From Planctomycetota bacterium (lineage in GTDB: Bacteria; Planctomycetota; UBA8742; UBA2392): 64,000 bases of DNA. The stretch covers positions 558,001-622,000 of the forward strand of contig JADJRK010000001.1 of assembly GCA_016712285.1 (NCBI GenBank). The letters run 5' to 3'. The position numbers and the translations under genes were made by a program. Of the stretch, positions 26,391 to 34,987 are shown one piece after another. The notes beneath the pieces are model-generated. The model was not told the DNA's origin. It searched no databases and saw only the letters and a list, made by a program, of their open reading frames with translations. Positions within the stretch are counted from its first letter, which is position 1; each line of letters opens with the position of its first letter.

Positions 26391-27521
26391 GTGCGTTGGC
26401 GGCCGACGCTGTATCTGGGGACGTGGTCCGGCGTTGAGATCCGCCTGGACCTGGTTGTCGTTGCGCTGATCGGCTTGCTGTTTTTGAACAGCATCAACGA
26501 TGCCGACATCAGTCGCACACCCATCTGGTCTGCAATTGCACACCTCATTCTGCTGGTAGTCATGCTGGTCTGCATGTTCGGCCATGAGCTTGGCCATGCG
26601 ATGATGTGCAAGCTGCGCGGCCACCAGCCCAGCATGATTCTCCTTTCTTTCGTGGGCCTGACATTCTTCAAAGCCGTCAAGGCCAAACCGCGCGACGAGT
26701 TCTGGATCGCGATTGCCGGCCCGCTGGTGAACCTGACGATCGCCCTGGCCACGGCGCCGTTCATCGGCATGGCGCTCACCCAGCAGATGGCGCCGCGGCT
26801 GTTCTCGCAGCAGGGGATGGCCACGCCTTACGGATTTCTGGCGTGGGTCAGCATTCTGAATTTTGCCGTCGCGGCGCTGAACATGCTGCCCGGCTGGCCG
26901 GCAGACGGCGCGCGCGCGATTCGCGGCTGGATGGCTTCCAAGTGGGGCTATGGCGCAGCCACAGTGCGCGCGGTCTCGATCAGCCATGGCTTCTGGCTGA
27001 TCATGGCGGGTGTGGCGGTGATCGTGATGACGTTAGCACCGGCGATCAAGTGGTTCGTGGGCAACCAGCCCAGCGGCAGCCCGGCGTCTCTGCTCGTGAT
27101 GTACAACGTGCTGTTTATCGTGTTTGCGGTCATGGGCCTGTACTACGGCTGGGCTGAGAAGCGCCGCGTGGCAAGGCTGGGCGTCGAGCGCGCATCGGAA
27201 GTAGTGGGCCCGCCACCAGAGTTCATGCCCGGCAAGCGCAAAGAGGGCAAAGAAGAGAAGATCATCGACGCCGAAGTAGTGAACGAACCTGGAAAACAAG
27301 CGTCGGGTACGCAAGCAAGCCCGGCTTCCGCCAGCACAGAGCCCGACAAACTCGATGAGCTCAAAGGCAAAGCCAAAGACGGCATCGTCGCCGGCAAAGC
27401 CCTGTGGACCGTGGCGAAGGCGTCGGGCAAGGGCGCCGGCTGGTTTGCCAGACAAAGCACGAAGGTCATCGGCGCAATCCTGACGGCTGACAAGAAAGAC
27501 GCGGACAAACCCAAAGAATGA
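26391..27521 (+). CDS. Site-2 protease (M50) family membrane metalloprotease
   Basis: A 376-residue intramembrane zinc protease. The zinc motif HELGH is at H65-H69 in a membrane helix (MFGHELGHAMM), and the second motif, NMLPGWPADGAR at about residues 165-176, supplies the third ligand Asp. Six or so hydrophobic segments cover residues 18-250. The C-terminal 120 residues are soluble, Lys/Ala-rich and have no domain I recognise; no PDZ or CBS domain is seen. GTG 26391 is chosen because a perfect AGGAGG ends 5 bases before it. The stop overlaps the moaE start by 4 bp, so the two are translationally coupled. Such proteases often cleave anti-sigma factors, but no target is evident. Confidence 0.88.
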   Translation: MRWRPTLYLGTWSGVEIRLDLVVVALIGLLFLNSINDADISRTPIWSAIAHLILLVVMLVCMFGHELGHAMMCKLRGHQPSMILLSFVGLTFFKAVKAKPRDEFWIAIAGPLVNLTIALATAPFIGMALTQQMAPRLFSQQGMATPYGFLAWVSILNFAVAALNMLPGWPADGARAIRGWMASKWGYGAATVRAVSISHGFWLIMAGVAVIVMTLAPAIKWFVGNQPSGSPASLLVMYNVLFIVFAVMGLYYGWAEKRRVARLGVERASEVVGPPPEFMPGKRKEGKEEKIIDAEVVNEPGKQASGTQASPASASTEPDKLDELKGKAKDGIVAGKALWTVAKASGKGAGWFARQSTKVIGAILTADKKDADKPKE

Positions 27522-27964
27522 TTGAAGCGCGCCTTACAACCAAGGCAATCGATACGCCTGCGCTGCTGGCAGAACTTGCCGACGCGCAGGACGGAGCGCT
27601 GGTGCTGTTTCTTGGGGTGGTGCGTAACCACCACCAGGGCCGGTCGGTCGCGCACATCGACTATGAAGCCTATGAGCCCATGGCACTGAAAGAGTTGCAG
27701 CGCATTACCCATGCGGTGGCGCAGTCGTATGCGCTAAGCAACGTGTTGGTGGTGCATCGCTTCGGACGTCACAACATCGGGGACGCCAGCATCGCCGTGG
27801 TGATCGGCAGCCCGCACCGCGGCCCCGCCTTTGAGGCGGCACGCGAAATCATGGACCAAGTGAAGAAAGATGTGCCGATTTGGAAGAAAGAGCACTTTTC
27901 TGACGGGACCATCGAGTGGGTTCTGGCTGACAAATTGGTCCGGTCCAGCGCGCAAAAAGGATGA
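27518..27964 (+). CDS. moaE: Molybdopterin synthase large subunit MoaE
   Basis: MoaE, with MoaD, inserts sulfur into precursor Z to make molybdopterin. The 148-residue length fits. Motifs: GALVLFLGVVRNHHQG near the start, DYEAYEPMA, VVHRFGRHNIGDASIAVVIGS (read as HRFGRHNIGDASIAVV), RGPAFEAA, and the active-site Lys region DVPIWKKEHFSDG. It overlaps the protease gene by 4 bp (ATGA). No moaD or other molybdenum cofactor genes are in the window. Confidence 0.93.
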   Translation: MIEARLTTKAIDTPALLAELADAQDGALVLFLGVVRNHHQGRSVAHIDYEAYEPMALKELQRITHAVAQSYALSNVLVVHRFGRHNIGDASIAVVIGSPHRGPAFEAAREIMDQVKKDVPIWKKEHFSDGTIEWVLADKLVRSSAQKG

Positions 27965-28026
27965 ACTTATCGTTTAGTATTTGCGTTTAGAAACGTAGCA
28001 TGTGTGCGGTGCGAAAAGGAAATGCC

Positions 28027-28833
28027 ATGAAATTACGACTACTTCTTGGCGGAGCGGCTCTGATTACCGCCTTGGGCGTGCAGGGCTTCATGCCACGCCT
28101 GGTTCACGGCTGAGCGTCCTGACGTACCGGCGGCGCCGGTTCGGCGCAGACGTGAGGCCAGGCCCAGCGCGGACAGGCTGTCCGCATTGAGTGGAAGGCA
28201 CCCACGGCAGAGCTCTATCGCGATGCCCTGGAACAATCCCAGTTAATCATCCTGTACTTCGGCGAGAAGAAAGACGACGACGAGTTCTTCGCCAAGTCCG
28301 ACTTTAACGAGCAGGTGACAGCCAAGAACGTCATTTGCTTGCGAGTCGCCAAGCCAGCCGACACCAAGGCCCCTGAGGCAGCCATTGTGCCCAAGGCGCG
28401 CCTTGATGCAGCCGACCTGTGGGCGGCCTACGGCGTGAAGGAAGCGGATACGTTTGTGGTTGCTGACAAATACGGCAACCCGTTCTACACGGCCAAAGAG
28501 CCGTTGCTGAATGAGAAGTTGGGCGAGGTTGCCTCGCACTTCCGCACGCTGCGCAAGCAGTTGCGCAAAGAAGTGGAAGCCGCCCAGGCAGCCAAGGACA
28601 AGGGTGAAGTCACCGCGGCGCTTGCGGCCCTGAAGAGCGGCTTCAAGCTTGGGTTGACCGGCTACAGCGAAGCAGAAAGCGCCACCAAGCTGTACGGCGA
28701 GTTGATGGACGCGGGCCGGAAGTCTTTGAAAGACGCCGGCAAAGACGCGGCAAAGCTTGACGCGCTGGCCAAGCAATACGCCGGCACCGACCTTGAAGCT
28801 GAGATTGCGGCAGCACGCAAAGCCGCAAACTAG
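28027..28833 (+). pseudogene. Interrupted gene: exported thioredoxin-fold protein
   Basis: ATG 28027, preceded by AAGGAA, opens a signal peptide (MKLRLLLGGAALITALG) that stops at TGA 28111 after 28 codons. In the same frame, after further stops at 28120 and 28153, a long coding stretch runs to 28833: EWKAPTAELYRDALEQSQ, LIILYFGEKKDDDEFF, VADKYGNPFYTAKEP, which looks like a thioredoxin fold without CXXC, followed by a helical C-terminus. No credible start lies after 28153; the next GTG (28315) is inside the fold. A middle frame reads AERPDVPAAPV, a natural mature N-terminus, so two compensating indels (sequencing or real) are likely. In-frame skipping of 28111-28155 is the other option. A hairpin follows at 28849. 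Confidence 0.7.
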
Positions 28834-28848
28834 TGAACTTGACAGTGT

Positions 28849-28877
28849 CGAGGGACGGGGTTACTCCCCGTCCCTCG
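28849..28877 (+). terminator. Hairpin between the thioredoxin-fold gene and the cytochrome gene
   Basis: A perfect 12-bp stem, CGAGGGACGGGG (28849-28860) with CCCCGTCCCTCG (28866-28877), loop TTACT. A weak T content follows. It lies 19 bp before the cytochrome start. Confidence 0.6.
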
Positions 28878-28895
28878 TGTCATTCCGGGGGAGTC

Positions 28896-29750
28896 ATGCG
28901 CTACGCGATGTTGTTGCTGGCTGCGACTTTGGCGTGCGTTGCCGCCGCTTGTGGCGCGGGCAATGGTCCGGAGGGCAACGCGGCAGGCAACGCGCCGAGC
29001 GAGGCTGCACCACGAAACTGGGATGACCAGGCGGACCGCAACTGGCGCCACAACTCGCAGTACAAGGCGCACATGCGCATGCTGTGGGTGGACTGCAACC
29101 GGGTGGTCGCAGCCGGCCGCGGCGACGCTGAACCCACCTGGCACGAGATACGCGCGGGCGCGGAAGACATTGCCCGCCGGGCGGACCTGATTGGCGGCTT
29201 CTGGGCCGAGATCGACAAGCAAGCGGCTGAGCTGCTCGAGTGCGTCGAGTACGACGACCGCATCAACGCCACTGAAGCTTACAAGAACATGGGTGCAGCG
29301 TGTGACGGCTGCCACCACGCGACGTGGCCGATTTCGTACATGCATGTGACCGACGGCGTGATCGACCGCTGGCTGCAGAACCTGCCGACCCATGGGCAGA
29401 TGGAAGAGGTGGACGAGGTTCCGCCTCCGCTGATTCCAAACCGGGACAGCATGAAGACGCTGTTCTTTCACTACCAGATGCTTGAGCTGCGCCTTGAACA
29501 GTTCAAGCTTGAAGACGTGCGCGAGCAGGTAGATGTTGTGCGCAAGCAGGCCCAGCCGCGCGCGGCCCGCTGGAAGACCGTGGCAGACAATGCGCGCACG
29601 ATCGCGGAGCTGTCAAAGAAGCGCAAACGCGAGGGCCTGAAAGAGGCGTACACCAGCATGACCGCGGCTTGCCTGGCCTGCCACGGCGAACAAGCCGGAG
29701 CCATGCGCACAATCATGGTCCCGATGCCCTGGGACGGTCCGCTGAAGTAG
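28896..29750 (+). CDS. Two-haem cytochrome c lipoprotein (tandem cytochrome c'-like)
   Basis: A 284-residue exported protein. ATG 28896 starts a lipoprotein signal (LLLAATLACVAAAC, Cys at 19), preceded by GGGGGAG. Two haem-binding motifs are present: CDGCH at 136-140 and CLACH at 259-263. Each lies at the end of a helical stretch of about 100 residues, as in class II cytochromes (c'), so two four-helix domains in tandem seem likely; this is inferred. Both axial His residues come from the motifs. It would carry electrons in the periplasm. Its 3' end overlaps the convergent methyltransferase gene by 38 bp. Confidence 0.82.
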   Translation: MRYAMLLLAATLACVAAACGAGNGPEGNAAGNAPSEAAPRNWDDQADRNWRHNSQYKAHMRMLWVDCNRVVAAGRGDAEPTWHEIRAGAEDIARRADLIGGFWAEIDKQAAELLECVEYDDRINATEAYKNMGAACDGCHHATWPISYMHVTDGVIDRWLQNLPTHGQMEEVDEVPPPLIPNRDSMKTLFFHYQMLELRLEQFKLEDVREQVDVVRKQAQPRAARWKTVADNARTIAELSKKRKREGLKEAYTSMTAACLACHGEQAGAMRTIMVPMPWDGPLK

Positions 29751-30774
29751 CAGGCTTCTCAGCCAGCAGCCACATCGAGGCGCCGAAACCCAGCCGACCG
29801 AGTACGCGCTCAGGCAGCAGACAAAGGTCAGCGATGCGGGCCCACGCCCGCAGGCCTTTGTGCATCTTGCTGTTTGGCACGCGCAGCTCGATTCCGTTTG
29901 TTGATGTGGCTGGCCCATCCTGCCCTGTGCTTTCCTGCCGCGGCCTGAGATGTGCGAGCATTGGCATCAACATGTACTCAATGAAGTTGTCCCAGAAAAC
30001 GTCGTAGCCAGTGCTGTATACCACGCGCAAACCTGCGGCCCGTGCCATGGCGCGATGCTGCTTCTTGCTTCGGAAGTTTTCATAGAAGTGGCCGGCCTCG
30101 CGCATGCGCTGCTTCCAGCGACGCGGCGTCAGCAGGTTCTGCCACCAGTCGAGGCTAAGACCGAAGTCCGTAACCGGGCACCGAACCAGGAGCGTACCCC
30201 CAGGCTTGAGCACGCGTGCGGCTTCCATGTAAAGACGTTCCGGATGTTCCAGGTGCTCCACGATGTCAAAGGCGGTCACGGCATTCACGGTCTCGTCTGG
30301 CAGGGGCAGGCTGTCAGCTGGCGCAACCACCGCATCAAAGTGTGCGCGATCACCGCGTCTGAGCATCTGTTGCCGCACGCTGGCGGGCGAAATGTCGATG
30401 CCCAGCCCGCGCGCGCCAAAGTTGCTGGCGATCGCGTCGAGCAGCGGGCCCGCCGCACAGGCGACTTCCAGAAAACAATCCCCCTCACCCAAGTGCAGGC
30501 GCCGCAACATTCTGGTCAGGCGCAGGCCCGCAGGGCTGACGAAGCTGCGGAAGGGGTCCGACGTCTGAAGCGCACCAAGTTGTTGCTGGTCATAGGTTTC
30601 GCGCTGCGTCTGTTCGTTCTGGCTGAGCTCGGCCGATAGGTCCAACAAACCGTCGCGGACCTCACGGCGCCAGCCGCACTCGCACTGCGCGACATCGGCT
30701 ACGATCGAAAGGGATCGCGTCGAACACGCGGGGCACAGTATCGGAATGCCGGTGCGCAAGGCGGGCAGGCTCAT
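29713..30774 (-). CDS. SAM-dependent methyltransferase with N-terminal zinc ribbon
   Basis: A 353-residue class I methyltransferase. The N-terminus has a zinc-ribbon pattern (CPAC ... CECG, about residues 14-34), followed by a helical link. The SAM fold is at about 95-205: FLEVACAAGPLLDAI (motif I, ACAAG instead of GCGTG), GIDISP, and FDIVEHLEHPERLYMEAARVLKPGG (shown as DIVEHLEHPERL). The C-terminal 120 residues are helical. The layout recalls methyltransferases of UbiE/RlmA type that start with a Trm112-like ribbon; substrate unknown. It starts directly after the recG stop codon on the same strand, so it is the last gene of the operon. Confidence 0.82.
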   Translation of the reverse strand: MSLPALRTGIPILCPACSTRSLSIVADVAQCECGWRREVRDGLLDLSAELSQNEQTQRETYDQQQLGALQTSDPFRSFVSPAGLRLTRMLRRLHLGEGDCFLEVACAAGPLLDAIASNFGARGLGIDISPASVRQQMLRRGDRAHFDAVVAPADSLPLPDETVNAVTAFDIVEHLEHPERLYMEAARVLKPGGTLLVRCPVTDFGLSLDWWQNLLTPRRWKQRMREAGHFYENFRSKKQHRAMARAAGLRVVYSTGYDVFWDNFIEYMLMPMLAHLRPRQESTGQDGPATSTNGIELRVPNSKMHKGLRAWARIADLCLLPERVLGRLGFGASMWLLAEKPATSADRPRASGP

Positions 30775-32808
30775 TTACACATCCAGCAGGCGGTACTTGC
30801 GGCCGAAGTGAAGCTCCAGGCACTGGCGAATCAGGTCGGCGTCGATTCTCTCGCCCCAGACGGCTGCGTCGTTTCGCGTGCGCTGCAGCGCATCCACATC
30901 GCTGTCAAAGTCGCCGATGTGCAGCTTCGGCAAGCCGCTCTGCCTGGTGCCGGCAAAGTCGCCGAAGCCACGCAGCTTCAGGTCAACCTCGGCGATCTTG
31001 AACCCGTCCTGGATGCGGCAAATCGCGTTCAGCCGGTCAATCGCCTCGGGCGTACGGGGCTCGCCCAGCAGAAACAGGTAGCTCTGGCGCCGTCCGCGCC
31101 CGACCCGTCCCCGCAGCTGGTGCAGTTGCGACAATCCAAAACGCTCGGCGTTCTCGATCACCATGATGTTGGCTTCCGGCACGTCTACACCCACTTCGAC
31201 GACCACGGTCGCCGCGAGAATGTCGAGGTCGCCGCGCCGAAACTTCTGCACGGCTGCATCCTTCTCTTCGGGCTTCATCTGGCCGTGGGCCAGCCCCACG
31301 CGAAACTCGGGAAAGATGCTGTTCTTGAGTGTCTCGGCAAACTCGACAGCCGACTTGGCTTCGACCTTGTCGCTTTCTTCAACCAGCGGATACACAAAGT
31401 ACGCGCGGCCGCCGTCTTTCAGCTCGGCGCGAATGCGCTCCATGGCGGCGCCCTCGCGGCTTCTGTGCACCCACTCGGTGATCACGGGCGTGCGGCCGGG
31501 CGGCAGCTCATCGATGATCGACACGTCCAGAGCGCCGTACAGTGTCATGCTCAGGGTCCGCGGGATCGGCGTGGCGCTCATGGCAAGAATGTGAGGGCGA
31601 TTGCCCTTTGAGCGCAGCGTGGCGCGCTGCCGCACACCGAACTTGTGCTGCTCGTCGATTACGCAGAAGCCAAGGTTCTTGAACTCCACGTAATCTTCCA
31701 GCAGTGCATGGGTGCCGATCAGGATGTGCACCTTGCCCGATGCGACCTCTTCGCAGAGAGCGTCACGCTCGGCCTTTTTCATGCCGCCCAGCAGCAGCCG
31801 CACGTTGACCTTGGTGCCGCCAAGATAGTGGCCCAGGTTTGCGTAATGCTGGCGCGCCAGCACTTCGGTCGGCGCCATGATCGCACACTGGTAGCCGTTG
31901 TCGATCATCAGCAGCGCGGCATACAGCGCTACGGCAGTTTTGCCGCTGCCCACGTCGCCCTGCAGCAGTCGGTGCATGCGGCCGGGGCTTGTCAGGTCCT
32001 GCACGATCTCGGCGCACACGCGCTGCTGTGCACCGGTCAGCGTGAACGGAAAGTATTTTAGGGCCCGCTGCTTGAGCTCGTCGTCCACACGAATCACTAG
32101 GTCAGTGTCCAGCGCTTCACTGCGGCGGCGCAGGCGCAAACCCGCCTGCAGCATGAAAAACTCGCGGTACTTCAATGCAAGCCGCGCGGCGTCCAGGGCC
32201 TTGGGGTGGGACGGCTGGTGGGCCTGCTTGTAGGCCTCGGCAATCGGCATCAGGCGCAGTTTGGCAGCCAGCTCATCCGGCAGCGGGTCGGGAATCGCGG
32301 CCGCGTGGTGCAGCAGCGTGCCGACCAGTGCGGCGATGTCCTCGTTGCTGGCCCCTTCCGTCAGCGGGTACTCGGCTTCGAGCCCGCTTGTTTGCGGTGG
32401 GGGATTGAAGTCGAAACTCGTCGGCTTCATGGACCACGAATGAAATGCGTAATCCACAGGCCCGGAAAGGCGCACGCGCGTGCCGACCCTGAACTTGTCC
32501 TCAAGCCACGGCTGATTGAAGAACACGGCCTTGATGGCGCCGGTGCCGTCGTCGATGACAACCTCAGTCAATTTCATGCGCCTGCGCTTTGTCGCCTTGT
32601 TGCTGCATGAGGTGACCTCGCCGGTGACGCTGGCGAACAAGCCGGCCTTCAGGTCCTTGATGGCGCAGCGGGTGTTGTACGCGCGCGGAAAGTGGTTCAG
32701 CAGGTCGATGACGCGTTTGAGCTTCAGGCGGGCAAGTGCCGACAGCACATGCGCCCGAACGCGCGTTGCTTCTTCAATGGGTTGGGTAAGCGCTGCCACG
32801 TCCGCCAT
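30775..32808 (-). CDS. recG: ATP-dependent DNA helicase RecG
   Basis: RecG rewinds stalled replication forks and branch-migrates Holliday junctions. The 677-residue length is typical. The wedge (OB-fold) domain is at about 50-150. Helicase motifs: LLQGDVGSGKTAVAL (I), DEQHKFGVRQR (II, DEQH form), SATPIPRTL (III), ATVVVEVGVDVPEA (V) and QLRGRVGRG (VI). The C-terminal region with FGDFAGTRQSGLP is the RecG-specific part. It is cotranscribed with the glycosyltransferase and Cys-rich genes upstream and the methyltransferase downstream. Confidence 0.97.
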   Translation of the reverse strand: MADVAALTQPIEEATRVRAHVLSALARLKLKRVIDLLNHFPRAYNTRCAIKDLKAGLFASVTGEVTSCSNKATKRRRMKLTEVVIDDGTGAIKAVFFNQPWLEDKFRVGTRVRLSGPVDYAFHSWSMKPTSFDFNPPPQTSGLEAEYPLTEGASNEDIAALVGTLLHHAAAIPDPLPDELAAKLRLMPIAEAYKQAHQPSHPKALDAARLALKYREFFMLQAGLRLRRRSEALDTDLVIRVDDELKQRALKYFPFTLTGAQQRVCAEIVQDLTSPGRMHRLLQGDVGSGKTAVALYAALLMIDNGYQCAIMAPTEVLARQHYANLGHYLGGTKVNVRLLLGGMKKAERDALCEEVASGKVHILIGTHALLEDYVEFKNLGFCVIDEQHKFGVRQRATLRSKGNRPHILAMSATPIPRTLSMTLYGALDVSIIDELPPGRTPVITEWVHRSREGAAMERIRAELKDGGRAYFVYPLVEESDKVEAKSAVEFAETLKNSIFPEFRVGLAHGQMKPEEKDAAVQKFRRGDLDILAATVVVEVGVDVPEANIMVIENAERFGLSQLHQLRGRVGRGRRQSYLFLLGEPRTPEAIDRLNAICRIQDGFKIAEVDLKLRGFGDFAGTRQSGLPKLHIGDFDSDVDALQRTRNDAAVWGERIDADLIRQCLELHFGRKYRLLDV

Positions 32809-32855
32809 GACACAGGTTTTAGCGTGCGGAAGGCTGGCGCGGCAACCGCGTGCAT

Positions 32856-33179
32856 TCAGCTCGGGAACAACATGGCCGCGATGCTGCGCAGCAGCGAAGG
32901 CTTCTCAAGCTTGTCTGGATCGAGCGGGTGCTTCTTTGCCAGCGCGTTCAGGTCAGCGACCACTTGCTCAGCGTCAAACGCGCCGTGGGGGCCGCCCTGG
33001 TGAACTTTGCTGCCCTGGGCAAACGTCTCGGCTTCGGCGGCGCAACAGTTGAAGCACTTGATGTTGTGTTCGTCGTAATAGGCGCGCAGGGCCTTATGGT
33101 CGATCAGGTACTCGGCCCAGATGATGGGCGAATCCACCGTCATCGGCAGCTTTGGCTCGTCTATTTCCGGAACCGCCAC
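32856..33179 (-). CDS. Small Cys-containing protein, DUF1858-like
   Basis: A 107-residue protein. Its core (VDSPIIWAEYLIDHKAL, KCFNCCAAEAET, then HGAFDAEQVVADLN) follows the DUF1858 pattern: a short helix, a Cys-bearing turn and LN-rich final helices. Three Cys lie in CFNCC. Role unknown; related domains occur next to redox and hybrid-cluster proteins. GTG 33179 is chosen because GGGAG lies 8 bases upstream; an ATG at 33143 has no such site. The start lies inside the end of the glycosyltransferase gene (19-bp overlap), which implies coupling. recG follows after 47 bp. Confidence 0.65.
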   Translation of the reverse strand: MAVPEIDEPKLPMTVDSPIIWAEYLIDHKALRAYYDEHNIKCFNCCAAEAETFAQGSKVHQGGPHGAFDAEQVVADLNALAKKHPLDPDKLEKPSLLRSIAAMLFPS

Positions 33180-33940
33180 TTGAGCAACTCCCATAGCGCC
33201 AGCACGCCGTCCCACGACCGGATCTTCTTGCCCTCTTCAATCCCGCGCGGGTAATAGCGTATCGGCACCTCATGAATCCGGTGCCCGCGTTTGATCACCT
33301 TCGCCGTCACTTCCGGGCAGAACTCGAAACCCGTGCACGTCAGGTCAATGCCGCGAATCAGCTTGCCGTCAAACACCTTATAGCATGTGGGCTCGTCCGT
33401 TAGGTTCGCCCAGTACAGCAGGTTCGTGACCAGCGTGACCAGCCGTCCGCCCAGGTAGAACTTCATGCTGCCGTGCTTGTCGGGGCCAAGAATGCGGCTG
33501 CCGTAGACGACTTTAGCTTCGCCCGCCAAAAGCGGCGCCAGCAGCGCCGGGTAATCGTTGGGATCGTACTCCAGATCGGCGTCCTGGATGATCACCCAGT
33601 CGCCCGTGCTTTCGGCGATGCCGCGGCGCACGGCTGTTCCCTTGCCGCCATTTTCCTTGGTGACCAGGCGAAATGTGAAGCGATCCAGGCCGTCGTGGCG
33701 GGCGAACCAGTTGGCGACGACTTCGCCTGTGTTGTCCTTGCTGCCATCGTCTACAACGATCAACTCAATGTCGACGTTGATGCGCACCGCGAGAACTTTG
33801 TCGAGGATGCGTTCAATCGTCGGTCCTTCGTTGTAGGCCGGGATTACGACTGAAAGCACACCTGCCGGGGCAGCGGTTTTGGGAGGGTCGGAAACGGCGT
33901 GTGCAGACATGGCCGGAATGCTAGATGTATGCTCCGCCAT
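33161..33940 (-). CDS. Family 2 glycosyltransferase (dolichol-phosphate-mannose synthase-like)
   Basis: A 259-residue GT2 enzyme. After a 25-residue polar leader comes LSVVIPAYNEGPTI, then VVDDGSKDNTGEV, KENGGKGTAVRRGI, and DADLEYDPNDYPALLAPL with the metal-binding Asp pair. GFEFCPEVTAKVIKRG and IHEVPIRYYPR are typical of DPM1-like bacterial enzymes, which transfer a sugar from a nucleotide to a polyprenyl phosphate. No membrane helices. The start may be ATG 33940 or 33910. It is divergent from terC with about 20 bp between starts, and first in the recG operon. Confidence 0.9.
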   Translation of the reverse strand: MAEHTSSIPAMSAHAVSDPPKTAAPAGVLSVVIPAYNEGPTIERILDKVLAVRINVDIELIVVDDGSKDNTGEVVANWFARHDGLDRFTFRLVTKENGGKGTAVRRGIAESTGDWVIIQDADLEYDPNDYPALLAPLLAGEAKVVYGSRILGPDKHGSMKFYLGGRLVTLVTNLLYWANLTDEPTCYKVFDGKLIRGIDLTCTGFEFCPEVTAKVIKRGHRIHEVPIRYYPRGIEEGKKIRSWDGVLALWELLKWRFRK

Positions 33941-33959
33941 CGCAAGCGACGGAGTAGTT

Positions 33960-34958
33960 TTGGACGCTCATACCATCATGTGGCTGGTCTTCGGCGCGAT
34001 CATCGTGATCGTGTTGGCGCTTGACCTGTTCGTGCTGCACAAAGACCCGCACGCGGTCAAGATTCGCGAAGCGCTGATCTGGAGTGGCGTGTGGATCGCG
34101 TTGTCGCTGTCGTTTGGCGGAACGCTGGCCCTGCTTGGCAATCACGGGTTCGGGCCAGACCTGGCGCTGCGCTTTCTTGCCGGTTACGTGATCGAGTGGG
34201 CGCTGTCGGTCGACAACCTGTTCGTGTTCGCGATCATCTTCACGGCCCTGAAAATCCCGCGCGAGTACCAGCACAAGCTGCTGTTCTGGGGCGTGTTCGG
34301 GGCGCTGATGCTTCGCGCGGTATTCATCTTCGCCGGTGTCGCGCTGATTGAGCTGTTTGACTGGGTGCTCTACATTTTCGGCGGCATCCTGATCCTGTCC
34401 GCGCTGAAGCTGATGTTCCAGGGCGAAAAAGAATCGCACCCGGAAAAGGGCATCGTTGTACGCATGCTCTCGAAAGTGCTGCCCCTCAAGCCGCTGAATG
34501 TCGGGCCGAATTTCACCGTCAAGGAAGACGGCAAGCGCTGGTTCACAATGCTGTTTGTCGGGCTGGTGCTGGTCGAGATTACGGACGTGATCTTTGCGCT
34601 CGACAGTGTGCCCGCCGTCATCTCTGTGGCCATGGACCCTGAGACGCGCGAGATTGATCCGTTCATCGTTTATACAAGCAACGCCTTCGCCATACTGGGC
34701 CTGCGCAGCCTGTACTTCGCGCTTGCCGGCATCATGGCGGCTTTCCGTTTCCTGAAGTACGGGTTGGCCGTGATTCTGGCGTTTGTCGGCGTGAAGATGT
34801 GCCTGATCGAGTTCTGGCATGCTCCCATCTGGCTGTCGCTCAGCGTGATTGGCGGAGTGTTGGTGACGTGCGTGGCACTGAGCCTTCTGATTCCGCGCAA
34901 AGTCGAGGTTGAAGCCGAACGGCTGGTCGAGCCCGAGAATGACAAACCCGGCGCCTAG
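33960..34958 (+). CDS. TerC family membrane protein
   Basis: A 332-residue multi-pass membrane protein of the TerC/Alx family, linked in other bacteria to manganese export and metal-enzyme loading. Hallmarks: LDLFVLHKDPHAVKIREAL, WALSVDNLFVFAIIF, FALDSVPAVISV and SNAFAILGLRSLYFAL, with the conserved Asp residues in membrane helices. About eight membrane segments. TTG 33960 is chosen because GGAG lies 5 bases upstream; upstream codons overlap the divergent gene. I see no yybP-ykoY riboswitch, and there is no room for one. A hairpin overlaps the stop. Confidence 0.9.
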   Translation: MDAHTIMWLVFGAIIVIVLALDLFVLHKDPHAVKIREALIWSGVWIALSLSFGGTLALLGNHGFGPDLALRFLAGYVIEWALSVDNLFVFAIIFTALKIPREYQHKLLFWGVFGALMLRAVFIFAGVALIELFDWVLYIFGGILILSALKLMFQGEKESHPEKGIVVRMLSKVLPLKPLNVGPNFTVKEDGKRWFTMLFVGLVLVEITDVIFALDSVPAVISVAMDPETREIDPFIVYTSNAFAILGLRSLYFALAGIMAAFRFLKYGLAVILAFVGVKMCLIEFWHAPIWLSLSVIGGVLVTCVALSLLIPRKVEVEAERLVEPENDKPGA

Positions 34959-34968
34959 GCGCCGGGTT
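34945..34968 (+). terminator. Hairpin overlapping the terC stop codon
   Basis: A perfect 11-bp inverted repeat, AACCCGGCGCC (34945-34955), loop TA, GGCGCCGGGTT (34958-34968). The TAG stop lies in the loop. Symmetric and short, it could serve both this gene and the convergent gene at 34988. Confidence 0.6.
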
Positions 34969-34987
34969 GTGGTTCCGGTTTCATCCA

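Noticed and set aside
28002..28190. A 62-codon plus-strand frame spanning the start of the interrupted gene
   Set aside because: It has no ribosome site and is frame-shifted relative to the signal peptide; best seen as part of the interruption.
33941..33959. yybP-ykoY-type manganese riboswitch before terC
   Set aside because: Only about 20 bp separate the divergent starts, too short for the element.
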